Source: Streptomyces sp. NBC_01571
GTDB taxonomy: Bacteria > Actinomycetota > Actinomycetes > Streptomycetales > Streptomycetaceae
Direction: 5' to 3'
Assembly (NCBI RefSeq): GCF_026339875.1
Contig: NZ_JAPEPZ010000001.1
Coordinates: 4,092,001-4,156,000, forward strand
Length of the DNA: 64,000 bases
Made by a program: the position numbers and the translations under genes. Shown here one piece after another: positions 55,997-64,000 of the stretch. The notes under the pieces are model-generated. The model was not told the DNA's origin and searched no databases. It was given only the letters and a program-made list of their open reading frames with translations. Each line of letters starts with the position of its first letter. The stretch's first letter is position 1.

Positions 55997-57484
55997 CTAC
56001 TTGTAGGCGCCGAGGGCCTTCGAGAACGCCCCCGCGCCCTGGACGACCGAGCTGCACGTCGCGTCCGCGGAGTTCTTGGCGCCGCCCGGGCACTGCTTGT
56101 CGCGGCTCGCGGACCACATGGAGAGCCAGCCGAGCCCCTTGGACCTGGCGAACGCCACCAGCTGGGCGGCGTCGTCGACCTTGAAGATCTCGGACGCCAC
56201 GTCGTTGACGCCGATCATCGGGGTGACGGCCACGGTCTTCCAGGCCGCGCTGTCGGAGAGTCCGAGGACGCTCTTGACCTGGGCCTGCGTGGCGGTGGCG
56301 GCCTGCTCGGCGTAGGTGCCCATGTCACCGCTGTACGCGGGGCCGTAGTCCATCGCCATGATGTTGACGGCGGAGATCTTCACGCCGTTCGACCTGGCGT
56401 CGGTCAGGAGGTTCACGCCGTCCTGGGTGAGGCCCTCGGGCATGACGGGGAGCGTGAAGGACACGTCCAGGCCCGGGTGCTGCTGCTGGAGCTTCGCGAT
56501 GGCCTTCGCGCGATTCGTGTTCGCCGTGGTGTTCGGCAGCGCGCCGCCCTCGACGTCGAAGTCGACCTTCGTCAGCTTGTACGCGTCGACGGCCTTCCCG
56601 TACGCCGTCGCCAGCGCGTCCGCCGACGAACAGGTCGTCGCCAGCTCCGAGCCGGAGGCGCCGCCGAAGGAGACGCGGACGTCGCCGCCCTTCGCCCGCA
56701 GCGCGCCGATCTGCGCGGCCACCGCGTCACTGGCGAGGTCGCTCACCCCACCCCACTTGGGCGTACAGCCGCCGCCGTCGGTGATGAAGGCGAGGTTGTA
56801 GTTCTTGACCCCGGTGGCCGTCGCGCTGCCGACCAGGTCGAAGGCCGGGTAGAGGGAGGTGTCGACGTAGGGCGCGAAGCCCGCGCCGGTGATGGTGCCG
56901 CTGCCGGTGCTCGCCGAGGGGGAGGGCGTGGGGGTGGCCGGGGTGGAAGCCGGGGTGGTCGGGGTGGTGCTGCGGGAGGCGGTCGGGGTGGGCTTCGGCG
57001 TGGTCGTGGGGGTGGCCGACCGCGTGGGGCGACCGCTCGGTTCCGGGGTCGCGCCGTCGTCCACCGAGCACTTGGCGCCGTCGATGACACAGCTCTTCGG
57101 GTCCGCGGTGCCGTTCACGACGAAGCCGACGGTGACCGACTCGCCGGCCGCCAGGCCGTCCTTGTCCCAGGACGGGGGCTTCACCGTGACGTGGCTTCCG
57201 CTCACGCCGGCCTCGCCGTTCCACAGCGAGCCGAGCCGGGTGCCGGAGGGCAGGTCGAACTCCAGTGTCCAGTCGCTCTTCGCCTGGCCGGTGTCGTTCG
57301 TGATGACGTACTGCGCGGTGTAACCCGTCGACCAGTCACTGGTCTTGGTGTACGCGGCGCCGACACCGGCGGCGAGCGCGGTGCCGGAGAACAGGAAGGC
57401 GCCGCCGCCGACCAAGGCAGCCGCGACGACGCCGCCTATCGCCTTGTTCCTGCCACTGACCTTGCGCCGGTGCGTACTGCTCAT
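55997..57484 (-). CDS. Secreted family 18 chitinase with cellulose/chitin-binding module
   Basis: 495 residues. Sec signal to about residue 39, CBM2-type module (42-142, with SDWTLEFDLPSGTRL), a Pro/Thr/Ser linker (145-195), then a GH18 barrel with the catalytic KVDFDVEGG (Asp308, Asp310, Glu312). The first Asp of the usual DGxDxDxE is not kept but the catalytic Glu and its neighbour are. Endo- or exo-acting on chitin outside the cell. A DasR-like site lies about 160 bp upstream. Confidence 0.92.
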   Translation of the reverse strand: MSSTHRRKVSGRNKAIGGVVAAALVGGGAFLFSGTALAAGVGAAYTKTSDWSTGYTAQYVITNDTGQAKSDWTLEFDLPSGTRLGSLWNGEAGVSGSHVTVKPPSWDKDGLAAGESVTVGFVVNGTADPKSCVIDGAKCSVDDGATPEPSGRPTRSATPTTTPKPTPTASRSTTPTTPASTPATPTPSPSASTGSGTITGAGFAPYVDTSLYPAFDLVGSATATGVKNYNLAFITDGGGCTPKWGGVSDLASDAVAAQIGALRAKGGDVRVSFGGASGSELATTCSSADALATAYGKAVDAYKLTKVDFDVEGGALPNTTANTNRAKAIAKLQQQHPGLDVSFTLPVMPEGLTQDGVNLLTDARSNGVKISAVNIMAMDYGPAYSGDMGTYAEQAATATQAQVKSVLGLSDSAAWKTVAVTPMIGVNDVASEIFKVDDAAQLVAFARSKGLGWLSMWSASRDKQCPGGAKNSADATCSSVVQGAGAFSKALGAYK

Positions 57485-57636
57485 CGCGTGCCTGCCTTCG
57501 CGGTTTCACGGGAGTTCGCTGGGGATTCCCAGGGGGTGCGGGCAGCACGCTAGCGATCCGGAATCGGGCAAACCGCTTCATCCGGACGGAGGCCTGCGCT
57601 CTTAGGGTGCGCTTAAGGAAGGCATCGGGGACGGTT

Positions 57637-57652
57637 AAAGGTCGAGACCAGT
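57637..57652. promoter_or_regulatory. Candidate DasR operator upstream of chitinase
   Basis: AAAGGTCGAGACCAGT fits 13 of 16 positions of the dre palindrome ACTGGTCTAGACCAGT. It is about 160 bp upstream of the chitinase ATG, inside the gap between that gene and the histidine kinase gene. Confidence 0.5.
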
Positions 57653-57698
57653 TCAGGGCCGCGTTCAGGGCCGCGGACCGGCTGGGATCGGCCTCGGC

Positions 57699-59075
57699 TC
57701 AGCTCGCGCCGACGCTGTGCCTGCGTCGCCGTACGGATCCCCGGTGCCCGCGCCGCACCGGCGCCCGCCCGTCCAGCTGGATCCATATCCGCACCTCGGT
57801 GCCTCCCAGCACCGACGAACCCAGCCGAACGTCCCCGCCCGTCGACTCCGCGAGCCGCCGCACGATGTCCAGCCCGAGTCCGGTCGAGCCGTCGCTGCCC
57901 GAGCCCCGTCCGCGCGCCATCGCCGTCTCCGGGTCCACGATCCCCGGTCCCGCGTCCGACACCAGCACGATCACCGCGTCGTCGCCGTTGTGCACGTCGA
58001 CCGCGAAGGCCGTGCCCTCGGGGGTGTGCCGGAAGACGTTGCCGAGGAGCGCGTCGAGCGCGGCCACCAGGTCGGCCCGCGCGACCGGTATGCGGACCGG
58101 ACGGTCCACGCCCGCGACCCGCACCTTGCGGCCCTCGTCCTCGGCGAGCGCCGACCAGAAGTCCATCCGCTCGCGGACCACCTCGGACGCGTCGCACCCG
58201 GCCCCGACGCCCAGTGCGATCGTCTGCGGCTTGGCCTCCCGCGCCGTCCGGATGATCGTGTCGACCTCCCGCTCCAGTTGTGCCACGGCCGCCCGGGTCT
58301 GTTCGGCGGCCGGTCCGTCGCCGAGCGAGGCCGTGTTCAGCCGCAGTACGGTCAGCGGGGTGCGCAGGCGGTGCGAGAGATCCGCCGCCAGCTCCCGCTC
58401 GTTCGCCAGGAGTTGGACGACCTGGTCGGCCATCGAGTTGAACGCGACGGCCGCCAGCCGCAGTTCGGTTGGTCCTTCCTCGGGGACCCGTGCTCCGAGC
58501 TTGCCCTCCCCCAGTTCGTGCGCGCCCTCGACCAGCCGCTGGGCAGGCTGGACCATGCGTACGCCCAGCCGGTCGGCGACCGCGACCGAGCCGACGATGA
58601 GCGCGACGCCGACCGCGGCGAGCACCGCCCAGGCCGTCCCCACGCCGTTGCTGACCTCGGACTCGGGGACGTACACCTCGACGACCGCGATCTCGCCGGA
58701 GCTCAGCGCGGTGGGCTGGAGCAGGGTGGAGCCGCCGGGGACCTCGGTGGTGGAGGCCCGGCCCAGTCCGCGGGTGGTCGCGATGTCCTTGGCGGCGGCG
58801 CGCTGCCGGCCGATGTCGACCGCCTTGGCGCCGTCGCTCGCCGGTATGTGCACGGCCATGCCGTCGTCGGAACCGGCGGAGGCGACGACCCGCTCCAGCT
58901 GGTCCCGGTCGGTGGTGATGGAGAGCGCGGGCGCGACGGCCGCGGCCTCCCGTTCGGCGTTCGAGAACGCGCGGTCCCGGGCCATCTCCTTGATGACGAG
59001 TCCGAGCGGCACCGCGAAGGCCACCACGACCATCGTGGTCACCGCCACGCACACCTTGACCAGTGCCCACCTCAC
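57699..59075 (-). CDS. Sensor histidine kinase
   Basis: 458 residues from a GTG that overlaps the regulator stop (GTGA). Two transmembrane segments (about 7-27 and about 165-185) enclose a 130-residue extracellular sensor. HAMP domain, then DLSHRLRTPLTVLR with the phospho-His, and ATP motifs NVFRHTPEG, DAGPGI and GSTGLGLDIVRRL. The signal is unknown. Pairs with the response regulator just upstream on the same strand. Confidence 0.92.
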   Translation of the reverse strand: MRWALVKVCVAVTTMVVVAFAVPLGLVIKEMARDRAFSNAEREAAAVAPALSITTDRDQLERVVASAGSDDGMAVHIPASDGAKAVDIGRQRAAAKDIATTRGLGRASTTEVPGGSTLLQPTALSSGEIAVVEVYVPESEVSNGVGTAWAVLAAVGVALIVGSVAVADRLGVRMVQPAQRLVEGAHELGEGKLGARVPEEGPTELRLAAVAFNSMADQVVQLLANERELAADLSHRLRTPLTVLRLNTASLGDGPAAEQTRAAVAQLEREVDTIIRTAREAKPQTIALGVGAGCDASEVVRERMDFWSALAEDEGRKVRVAGVDRPVRIPVARADLVAALDALLGNVFRHTPEGTAFAVDVHNGDDAVIVLVSDAGPGIVDPETAMARGRGSGSDGSTGLGLDIVRRLAESTGGDVRLGSSVLGGTEVRIWIQLDGRAPVRRGHRGSVRRRRHSVGAS

Positions 59076-59788
59076 AGCGGCGGCTCCGCTCGCGGGAACT
59101 CCGTCCGCGGTGGCTCCAGCTTCACGCCGACACCGCGCAGGGTGTGCAGATAGCGCGGCCTCGCCGCCGTCTCGCCCAGCTTCCGCCGCAGCCAGGACAG
59201 ATGGACGTCGATGGTCTGGTCGTCCCCGTACGACTGCTGCCACACCTCGGCGAGCAGCTCCTTGCGGGCCACGACGACACCGGGCCGGCCGGCCAGGAAG
59301 GCGAGCAGGTCGAACTCGCGCCGGGTGAGGTCCAGTCGGACGCCGTCCAGCTCTGCCCGGCGGCGCAACGGGTCGATGGCCAGACCGCCGACCCGGATGA
59401 CCGGCGACGCGGGCGCCTCCCCCACCGCCCGCGAGCGGCGCAGCACGGCGGCCATCCGCGCGGACAGGTGCTCGACCGAGAACGGCTTGGTCAGGTAGTC
59501 GTCCGCGCCGTCGTTCAGCAGGCGGACGATCTCCGTCTCGTCGTCCCGGGCGGTGGCGATGATCACGGGGACGTCGGTGATGCCGCGCAGCATCTTGAGG
59601 GCCTCGGCCCCGTCCAGATCGGGCAGACCGAGGTCCAGGATGACGACGTCGAAGGGGAAATGAGCGACCTCGCGCAGCGCCTCGAGCGCGGTGCCGACAC
59701 TGCGCACCGTGTGCGAGGCGTCGGTCAGATGCCGGATGAGGGCCGAGCGTACGAACTGGTCGTCCTCGACCACGAGCACACTTGCCAT
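59072..59788 (-). CDS. OmpR-family response regulator
   Basis: 238 residues from the ATG at 59788. Receiver domain with phospho-acceptor Asp52 (ILDLGLPD) and Lys101 (LTKPFS), then a winged-helix DNA-binding domain with LTRREFDLLAFLAGR and TIDVHLSWLRRKLGE. First gene of the two-component operon; targets unknown. Confidence 0.92.
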   Translation of the reverse strand: MASVLVVEDDQFVRSALIRHLTDASHTVRSVGTALEALREVAHFPFDVVILDLGLPDLDGAEALKMLRGITDVPVIIATARDDETEIVRLLNDGADDYLTKPFSVEHLSARMAAVLRRSRAVGEAPASPVIRVGGLAIDPLRRRAELDGVRLDLTRREFDLLAFLAGRPGVVVARKELLAEVWQQSYGDDQTIDVHLSWLRRKLGETAARPRYLHTLRGVGVKLEPPRTEFPRAEPPL

Positions 59789-59888
59789 GGGCGGCACCGT
59801 ACGCCATCCGTGCGATGCCGGTCCGGCGCCTGTGGACAACTGCGGCCGCGCGACGGGCACGAGACACCCGTGGGGCGCGTGAGGCAGT

Positions 59889-60434
59889 ATGGCCGCGATG
59901 CGCAGAGGACTCGTACACGTACTGGCTTGGACGCTCGCCACGGGCGCGGCGGTCACGCTGTCGTGGTGGGGTGTCCACACGGTCATGACGGGGACGGCGT
60001 ACGACCCGCCGCGGGCGCTGCCCGTCACGGTGGGCGACTCCCTCACGCAGAAGGCGAAGCCGCTCCCCTCCCCGACCCGCCGGACCGGGGTGCCGCACGC
60101 CGCTCCGACCCCGGGGCCGGAGCGGAGCCGGCGGCCGGCCGCCACCCCGTCGCCCTCGAAGTCGCCCTCCTCCGGCCCGAGTCCGAGCTCCTCCGCCGCG
60201 GCCGGACGGACGGGTCGGGTGAAGAGTTACGACACCGACGGCGGGCGGGCGGTCTTCGACCTGGGCACGGCCTCCGCGACGCTCGTCTCCGCGACGCCCG
60301 GCTCGGGCTGGTCGATGCAGGTGTGGAAGACCGAGTCGTGGATCCGGGTGGAGTTCACGTCGGGTGCGGACCGGGTGTCGGTGTTCTGCACGTGGCACGA
60401 CGGGCCGCCGCGGGTGGAGATCGGCACCTACTAG
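59889..60434 (+). CDS. Small membrane-anchored or secreted protein of unknown function
   Basis: 181 residues. One N-terminal hydrophobic segment (LVHVLAWTLATGAAVTLSWWG), then a Pro/Ser-rich linker and a compact C-terminal domain (RVKSYDTDGGRAVFDLGTAS to VFCTWHDGPPRVEIGTY), probably a beta-rich fold outside the cell. Divergent from the response regulator by 100 bp. Its TAG stop coincides with the target duplication of the IS element downstream. Confidence 0.7.
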   Translation: MAAMRRGLVHVLAWTLATGAAVTLSWWGVHTVMTGTAYDPPRALPVTVGDSLTQKAKPLPSPTRRTGVPHAAPTPGPERSRRPAATPSPSKSPSSGPSPSSSAAAGRTGRVKSYDTDGGRAVFDLGTASATLVSATPGSGWSMQVWKTESWIRVEFTSGADRVSVFCTWHDGPPRVEIGTY

Positions 60435-60451
60435 GAGCGTGTCTCAGTAAC
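60435..60451. repeat. Left inverted repeat of the IS
   Basis: GAGCGTGTCTCAGTAAC, matching the complement of the right end except at one base. Confidence 0.9.
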
Positions 60452-60499
60452 CGGCAACCCGCCTGCGGTTCGTGATTATTCATACGGGATGATCACGGT

Positions 60500-61990
60500 A
60501 TGCGTGGTGGCGAGGGGCTGTTCGAGGTCGAGCCGGTCGGGAAGAAGCGGCCGCAGGGTCAGCTGGCGGCGGTGGACAAGACGTTTCGGCCCTTCGATCC
60601 GCATCAGGTCCTGCTGCTGCCGCCGTCGCTGGACGACTGGCTGCCCGAGGGCCACCTGGCCCGGTTCGTCGCCGACCTGGTCGATGAGGTGCTCGACCTC
60701 GGACCGGTCCTGGCGGACTACACCGAAAAGCGCGGCTACCCGCCCTACGATCCGCGGCTGATGGTACGACTGCTGATCTACGGCTACACCACCGGCGTCC
60801 GCTCCTCCCGGGCGATCGAGCGCCGCCTGGCCGACGATGTCGCGTTCCGGTTCCTGGCCGCCGGCCAGGAACCGGACTTCCGCTCGATCGCCCGCTTCCG
60901 CCGCCGCCACCTCGACGCGCTGGCCGGTCTGTTCACCCAGTCCCTGCACCTCGCACAGACACTCGGCATGGTCAAGATGGGACGCGTCGCGCTGGACGGC
61001 ACGAAACTGGAGGCCAGCGCCTCCAAACACAAGGCGATGAGCTACGGCCGCCTGGTCGACAAGGAAGAGCGGATAGAGGCCGAGATCGCCGCTCTGGAAG
61101 CGAAGGCCCACGCCCTGCTGACCGACGCCGAGGCCGCCGACGAAGCCGAGGACGACACCTTCGGCGTGGACGGCAAGGAGGCGGACCTGCCCGCCGAGCT
61201 GGACCGGCGTGAGAAACGCCTGGCGAAGCTGCAGGCCGCCCGCGCGCAGATCGAGGCCGAGGCCGCCGCCAAGGCCCGCGCCCACGCCGAGGACAAGGAA
61301 CGCCGCCGTCAGGAACGTGCCGCCAGCAGCGACGAGCAGGCCGTCACCGACGCCGGGGAAGCGGCCGCCGCCAAGGCCCGTCCCAAGCCCAAAGCCCAGG
61401 CCAACTTCACCGACCCCGACTCGCGGATCATGAAGAACAGCGACGGCGCCTACATCCAGGCCTACAACGCCCAGGCCGTCGTCGACGAAGAACACCAGGT
61501 CATCACCGCCGCCGACGTGACGACCAACCCCTCCGACGCACTGAACTACACCACGATGCTCGACCAGTCCGCCCACAACACCGGCATCCACCCCAAGCAG
61601 GCCCTGGTCGACGCCGGGTACTGCTCCGAGACCAACCTCGAAGCCGCGAACGAGCGCCAACTGGCCTGCGGCACCGACACCTTCATGGCCACCGGCCGAC
61701 TCGCCCACGACGAGCAGGTCCCGCCCGCTCCACGCGGACGCATCCCCAAGGACGCCACGCTGAAGGAGCGCATGGCCCGCAAACTGCGGACCAAACCCGG
61801 CCGGAAGGCATACAGCCGCCGCAAAGCCATCGTCGAACCTGTCTTCGGACAGGTCATGACCTGCCAGAACGGCCGCCAGCTCCTCCTGCGTGGCGAGGAC
61901 GGCGCCCGCGGTGAGTGGCGACTGCTCGCCGCCTGCCACAACCTCCGCAAGATCTTCCGACACTCCGGGCTCGCCGCCCAGGCCGGCTGA
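60500..61990 (+). CDS. IS1182-family transposase
   Basis: 496 residues, DDE type. N-terminal DUF772-like domain (YGYTTGVRSSRAIERRLADD and FRSIARFRRRH); catalytic Asp in VALDGTKLEA, second Asp in ALVDAGYCSETN and Glu in RKAIVEPVFGQ. A Lys/Glu/Ala-rich coiled insertion lies at about 175-295. Looks intact, with no frameshift. The ATG at 60500 follows ACGGG weakly. Confidence 0.92.
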   Translation: MRGGEGLFEVEPVGKKRPQGQLAAVDKTFRPFDPHQVLLLPPSLDDWLPEGHLARFVADLVDEVLDLGPVLADYTEKRGYPPYDPRLMVRLLIYGYTTGVRSSRAIERRLADDVAFRFLAAGQEPDFRSIARFRRRHLDALAGLFTQSLHLAQTLGMVKMGRVALDGTKLEASASKHKAMSYGRLVDKEERIEAEIAALEAKAHALLTDAEAADEAEDDTFGVDGKEADLPAELDRREKRLAKLQAARAQIEAEAAAKARAHAEDKERRRQERAASSDEQAVTDAGEAAAAKARPKPKAQANFTDPDSRIMKNSDGAYIQAYNAQAVVDEEHQVITAADVTTNPSDALNYTTMLDQSAHNTGIHPKQALVDAGYCSETNLEAANERQLACGTDTFMATGRLAHDEQVPPAPRGRIPKDATLKERMARKLRTKPGRKAYSRRKAIVEPVFGQVMTCQNGRQLLLRGEDGARGEWRLLAACHNLRKIFRHSGLAAQAG

Positions 61991-62127
61991 CCAGCCAGGC
62001 CCCCCGGCCCACGCCACAGGCCCTACCAGCCGAACAACAGCCGGGAAGGACCCAACCACGGCCTCACAGGTGCACACGAAACGGCCGCGACCGATCCCAT
62101 CGATCACGGCCAGCGAGCCCCTTGCTC

Positions 62128-62144
62128 GTTACCGAGACACGCTC
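62128..62144. repeat. Right inverted repeat of the IS
   Basis: GTTACCGAGACACGCTC, followed by CTAG. About 140 bp of non-coding IS sequence separate it from the transposase stop. Confidence 0.9.
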
Positions 62145-62251
62145 CTAGCCCCGGATCGTGCCGGGCTGTCCGAGGCCGTCGGAGCACTGCGCCGGAACGT
62201 GCCGGTCCGGTGCCGTCACGGCGCCTGACGGCACCGGGCGGGCGGGTGTCG

Positions 62252-63121
62252 TCAGCGGAACACCGAGGGGGGTGGGGCCGGTGAGGCCACCGCCGCCGCG
62301 TCCAGGACCGGTGCCGCTCCCCCGGTGAAGTCGGCGAGCTGTCTGCCGTGTTCGACCCGGCCGGGGTGCGGGTCCGAGGCCGCGCGGCGGGTCAGTTCGG
62401 CCAGTGGCAGCGGCCGGTCGCAGGCGACGAGGACGGCGTTGCCGAAGCGCTTGCCGCGCAGCACCGTCGGGTCGGCGACGAGGGCCAGTTCGGGGAAGAC
62501 CGCCGCGGCGGTGGCGATCTGGCCGCGCAGATGGGCCAGCGGGGGTCCGTCGGCGAGGTTGGCGGCGTACAGGCCACCGGGTTTGACGACCCTGCGGACG
62601 TCGTCGAGGAATTCCACGGAGGTCAGGTGGGCCGGGGTCCGCGCGCCGCTGAACACGTCGGCGATGACCAGGTCCGCCCAGCCGTCCGGCACCTTGGCAA
62701 GCCCCTCACGGGCGTCCACGGAACGCACCCGGATACGGGCGTTGGGGTCCAGCGGCAGCTCACGCCGGACGAGTTGGACGAGGGGGCCGTCGCGTTCGAC
62801 GATCTGCTGGGTGGAGCGGGGGCGGGTCGCGGCGGTGTAGCGGGCCAGCGTGAAGGCGCCGCCGCCGAGATGCACGGCGTGCACGGGCTTGCCGGGCGGG
62901 GCGACCAGGTCGATGACGTGGCCGAGGCGTCGCTGGTACTCGAAGCCCAGGTGGGCGGGGTCGTCGAGGTCGACGTGGGACTGCGGGGCGCCGTCGATCA
63001 GCAGGGTCCAGGCGCGCGGGCGGTCCCGGTCGGGTATCAGCTCGGCGAGCCCGCCGTCGACCGTCTCGACGAGGGGCTCGGTGGGCGCCTGGCCGCGCCG
63101 CGCGTTCTTCGACCTTCCCAT
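62252..63121 (-). CDS. Spermidine-synthase-like SAM-binding protein
   Basis: 289 residues. A Rossmann methyltransferase-like core: VHAVHLGGGAFTLARYTAATRP (SAM loop), IRVRSVDAREGL and DLVIADVFSGA. Similar proteins are annotated as spermidine synthase-like or fused methyltransferase; the usual polyamine-binding Asp pairs are not clear, so true aminopropyl transfer is doubtful. Cytoplasmic. Reads toward the IS. Confidence 0.75.
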   Translation of the reverse strand: MGRSKNARRGQAPTEPLVETVDGGLAELIPDRDRPRAWTLLIDGAPQSHVDLDDPAHLGFEYQRRLGHVIDLVAPPGKPVHAVHLGGGAFTLARYTAATRPRSTQQIVERDGPLVQLVRRELPLDPNARIRVRSVDAREGLAKVPDGWADLVIADVFSGARTPAHLTSVEFLDDVRRVVKPGGLYAANLADGPPLAHLRGQIATAAAVFPELALVADPTVLRGKRFGNAVLVACDRPLPLAELTRRAASDPHPGRVEHGRQLADFTGGAAPVLDAAAVASPAPPPSVFR

Positions 63122-63174
63122 CCCGCCATTATCAGGGGCTCCGGGACCGTCGGCCCAGCGGCCGCTTCGGACGC

Positions 63175-63618
63175 TCAGCGACAGTTGTCCGCGGCCTCGA
63201 TGAGGCGTGCCGCCTCGCCCAGCGCCGCCCGCAGGACGGCCGGGTCGGTCGCGAGGTCCGCCTCCCCCGGCGGCAGCAGCCAGTCCGAGCCCTCGACCGG
63301 CGGTTCGGGGGCCTGCCGCAGGCCGCGGCCGACGGTCCGCGTACAGGTGCTGCCCGGCACGTCCCAGGCGTCGGCGGTGCCGCGCGGCACCAGGAAGCCG
63401 AGGGTGTCGCAGCCGCCGTCGAGCAGAACGGGCCCGACGGATTCGCAGGCGCCGCGGCGGAGAATGTCCACCGCCTCCAGGCCCTGGCGCGCCGGAACGG
63501 TCACCACGTCGCAGCCGGCGACCGGCTGCGGTGGGGCGCCGTACTCCGGGGACGACCCGTACGCGGCGGTCGACAGCGGTCTACGGAACTCGGTGCTCTC
63601 CAACCCGGCCTCCAACAC
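63175..63618 (-). CDS. Small conserved protein, unknown function
   Basis: 147 residues from a GTG preceded by AGGAGG. Contains DVVTVPARQGLEAVDILRR and GPVLLDGGCDTLGFLVPRG with SDWLLPPG near the end, and four or more Cys. This pattern recalls the N-terminal region of Streptomyces bifunctional primase/polymerase-like proteins, but the link is weak. Lies 54 bp from the SAM-binding gene on the same strand, perhaps cotranscribed. Confidence 0.65.
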   Translation of the reverse strand: MLEAGLESTEFRRPLSTAAYGSSPEYGAPPQPVAGCDVVTVPARQGLEAVDILRRGACESVGPVLLDGGCDTLGFLVPRGTADAWDVPGSTCTRTVGRGLRQAPEPPVEGSDWLLPPGEADLATDPAVLRAALGEAARLIEAADNCR

Positions 63619-63903
63619 GGAACCCCTCCTCCTGCACGAGCGGGTCGGGAGTTCGGGTGCGCTCCCGGTCCACCGGGTTCAACGCGTCAGAACGTCAACG
63701 GCTACGGCGGAACACCGCCGCAAAGGATGGCAGTTCATGGCAGATCATGCATGAGATATCCGTTTTGTAGCTAAACCCAGCGTGGCGACGCCGTCACAGC
63801 AGGTACGTTCTTGCTCCGCCGGAGCAGGACACCCCACGGCATGACACAGGCATTTCGCCCTGCTTCCGGCATGGTTCGACGGTTCGCAAGAGAGGGCCCG
63901 GCC

Positions 63904-64000
63904 ATGGCGTCGTCAACGATGACCTCGTCCCAGTCCCCCCGGCCACCGCGGCCGAACCTCGCCTTCCGGCGGCTGCGCGGACAGCGCTCGCCGGGCGAGT
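63904..64000 (+). CDS. Start of a putative transcriptional regulator, cut by window end
   Basis: 32 residues are visible from the ATG with GAGAGGG before it: a Ser/Pro-rich start then PNLAFRRLRGQRSPGE. The segment resembles the opening of XRE-type Streptomyces regulators (PNLAFRRLRGxRSPxEFA), so an HTH domain is expected outside the window. The 284-bp spacer before it holds a lower-GC promoter-like stretch near 63745-63780. Confidence 0.6.
   Translation, partial: MASSTMTSSQSPRPPRPNLAFRRLRGQRSPGE

Larger units (their letters stand above)
60435..62144 (+). mobile_element. IS1182-family insertion sequence
   Basis: 1710 bp with 17-bp terminal inverted repeats differing at one base, flanked by CTAG on each side (60431-60434 and 62145-62148), a probable 4-bp target duplication. 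It encodes one intact transposase. Insertion is exactly at the stop codon of the preceding gene, which keeps its stop. Confidence 0.9.

Noticed and set aside
1..64000. Anti-phage or biosynthetic island beyond des genes
   Set aside because: No integrase, restriction, CRISPR, polyketide or nonribosomal peptide genes were seen; the only mobile element is one IS.

Overview
The window is a stretch of Streptomyces chromosome. The evidence is the very high GC content with strong G/C bias at third codon positions, the desferrioxamine genes desA-desD with DmdR-type iron boxes, an adpA gene carrying a TTA codon next to orn, a CebR/CebEFG/BglC cellobiose system, and many secreted enzymes with Sec, Tat or lipoprotein signals. 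From memory, the gene order liu - des - glmS - adpA - orn - ceb matches the SCO2760-SCO2800 region of S. coelicolor; no alignment was run. It is mostly core chromosome, with one insertion sequence.

Layout. 1-11.4 kb: the 3' part of a family 3 glycosidase, a lipoprotein, a secreted S37 tripeptidyl peptidase, two small secreted proteins, a fused ABC exporter with two half-transporters in one chain, a beta-lactamase-like serine hydrolase, a possible pseudogene and a secreted endonuclease I. 11.4-17.9 kb: a ThDP-dependent decarboxylase-like enzyme, an agmatinase-family ureohydrolase, a sodium:solute symporter and a PucR regulator, read here as a guanidino-compound catabolic locus. 18-28.5 kb: a conserved putative phosphatase, a CDF metal exporter, acyl-CoA thioesterase II, an acyl-CoA dehydrogenase, and a TetR regulator divergent from the leucine/isovalerate operon (carboxylase beta, carboxylase alpha, HMG-CoA lyase, isovaleryl-CoA dehydrogenase-like). 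28.8-36.2 kb: the desferrioxamine locus, with two iron boxes driving the siderophore lipoprotein and reductase on one side and desABCD on the other. 36.2-44.1 kb: GH20 hexosaminidase with a DasR-like site, a DUF4429/SHOCT protein, a Tat-exported metallophosphoesterase, glmS, an acetate-permease-family protein and a universal stress protein. 44.4-49.3 kb: a membrane protein, adpA, orn, tRNA-His, an acetyltransferase and a kinase-like protein. 49.5-55.9 kb: cebR, cebEFG and bglC with two CebR boxes. 56-64 kb: a GH18 chitinase with a DasR-like site, a two-component system, a small secreted protein, an IS1182-family element that landed on that gene's stop codon, a spermidine-synthase-like protein, a small unknown protein and the start of a regulator.

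Two themes connect the genes. One is polymer and sugar use under dedicated repressors: the DasR-like sites at hexosaminidase and chitinase, the CebR boxes at cebE and bglC, and GlmS for amino-sugar synthesis. The other is catabolic or iron operons with readable operators: the paired TetR palindromes at liu, the palindrome before the acyl-CoA dehydrogenase, and the iron boxes. No wholly new multi-gene system is obvious. The least characterised parts are the guanidino locus, the repeat-rich spacers, the hairpin plus T-tract before the 4272 gene, and several conserved proteins of unknown function.
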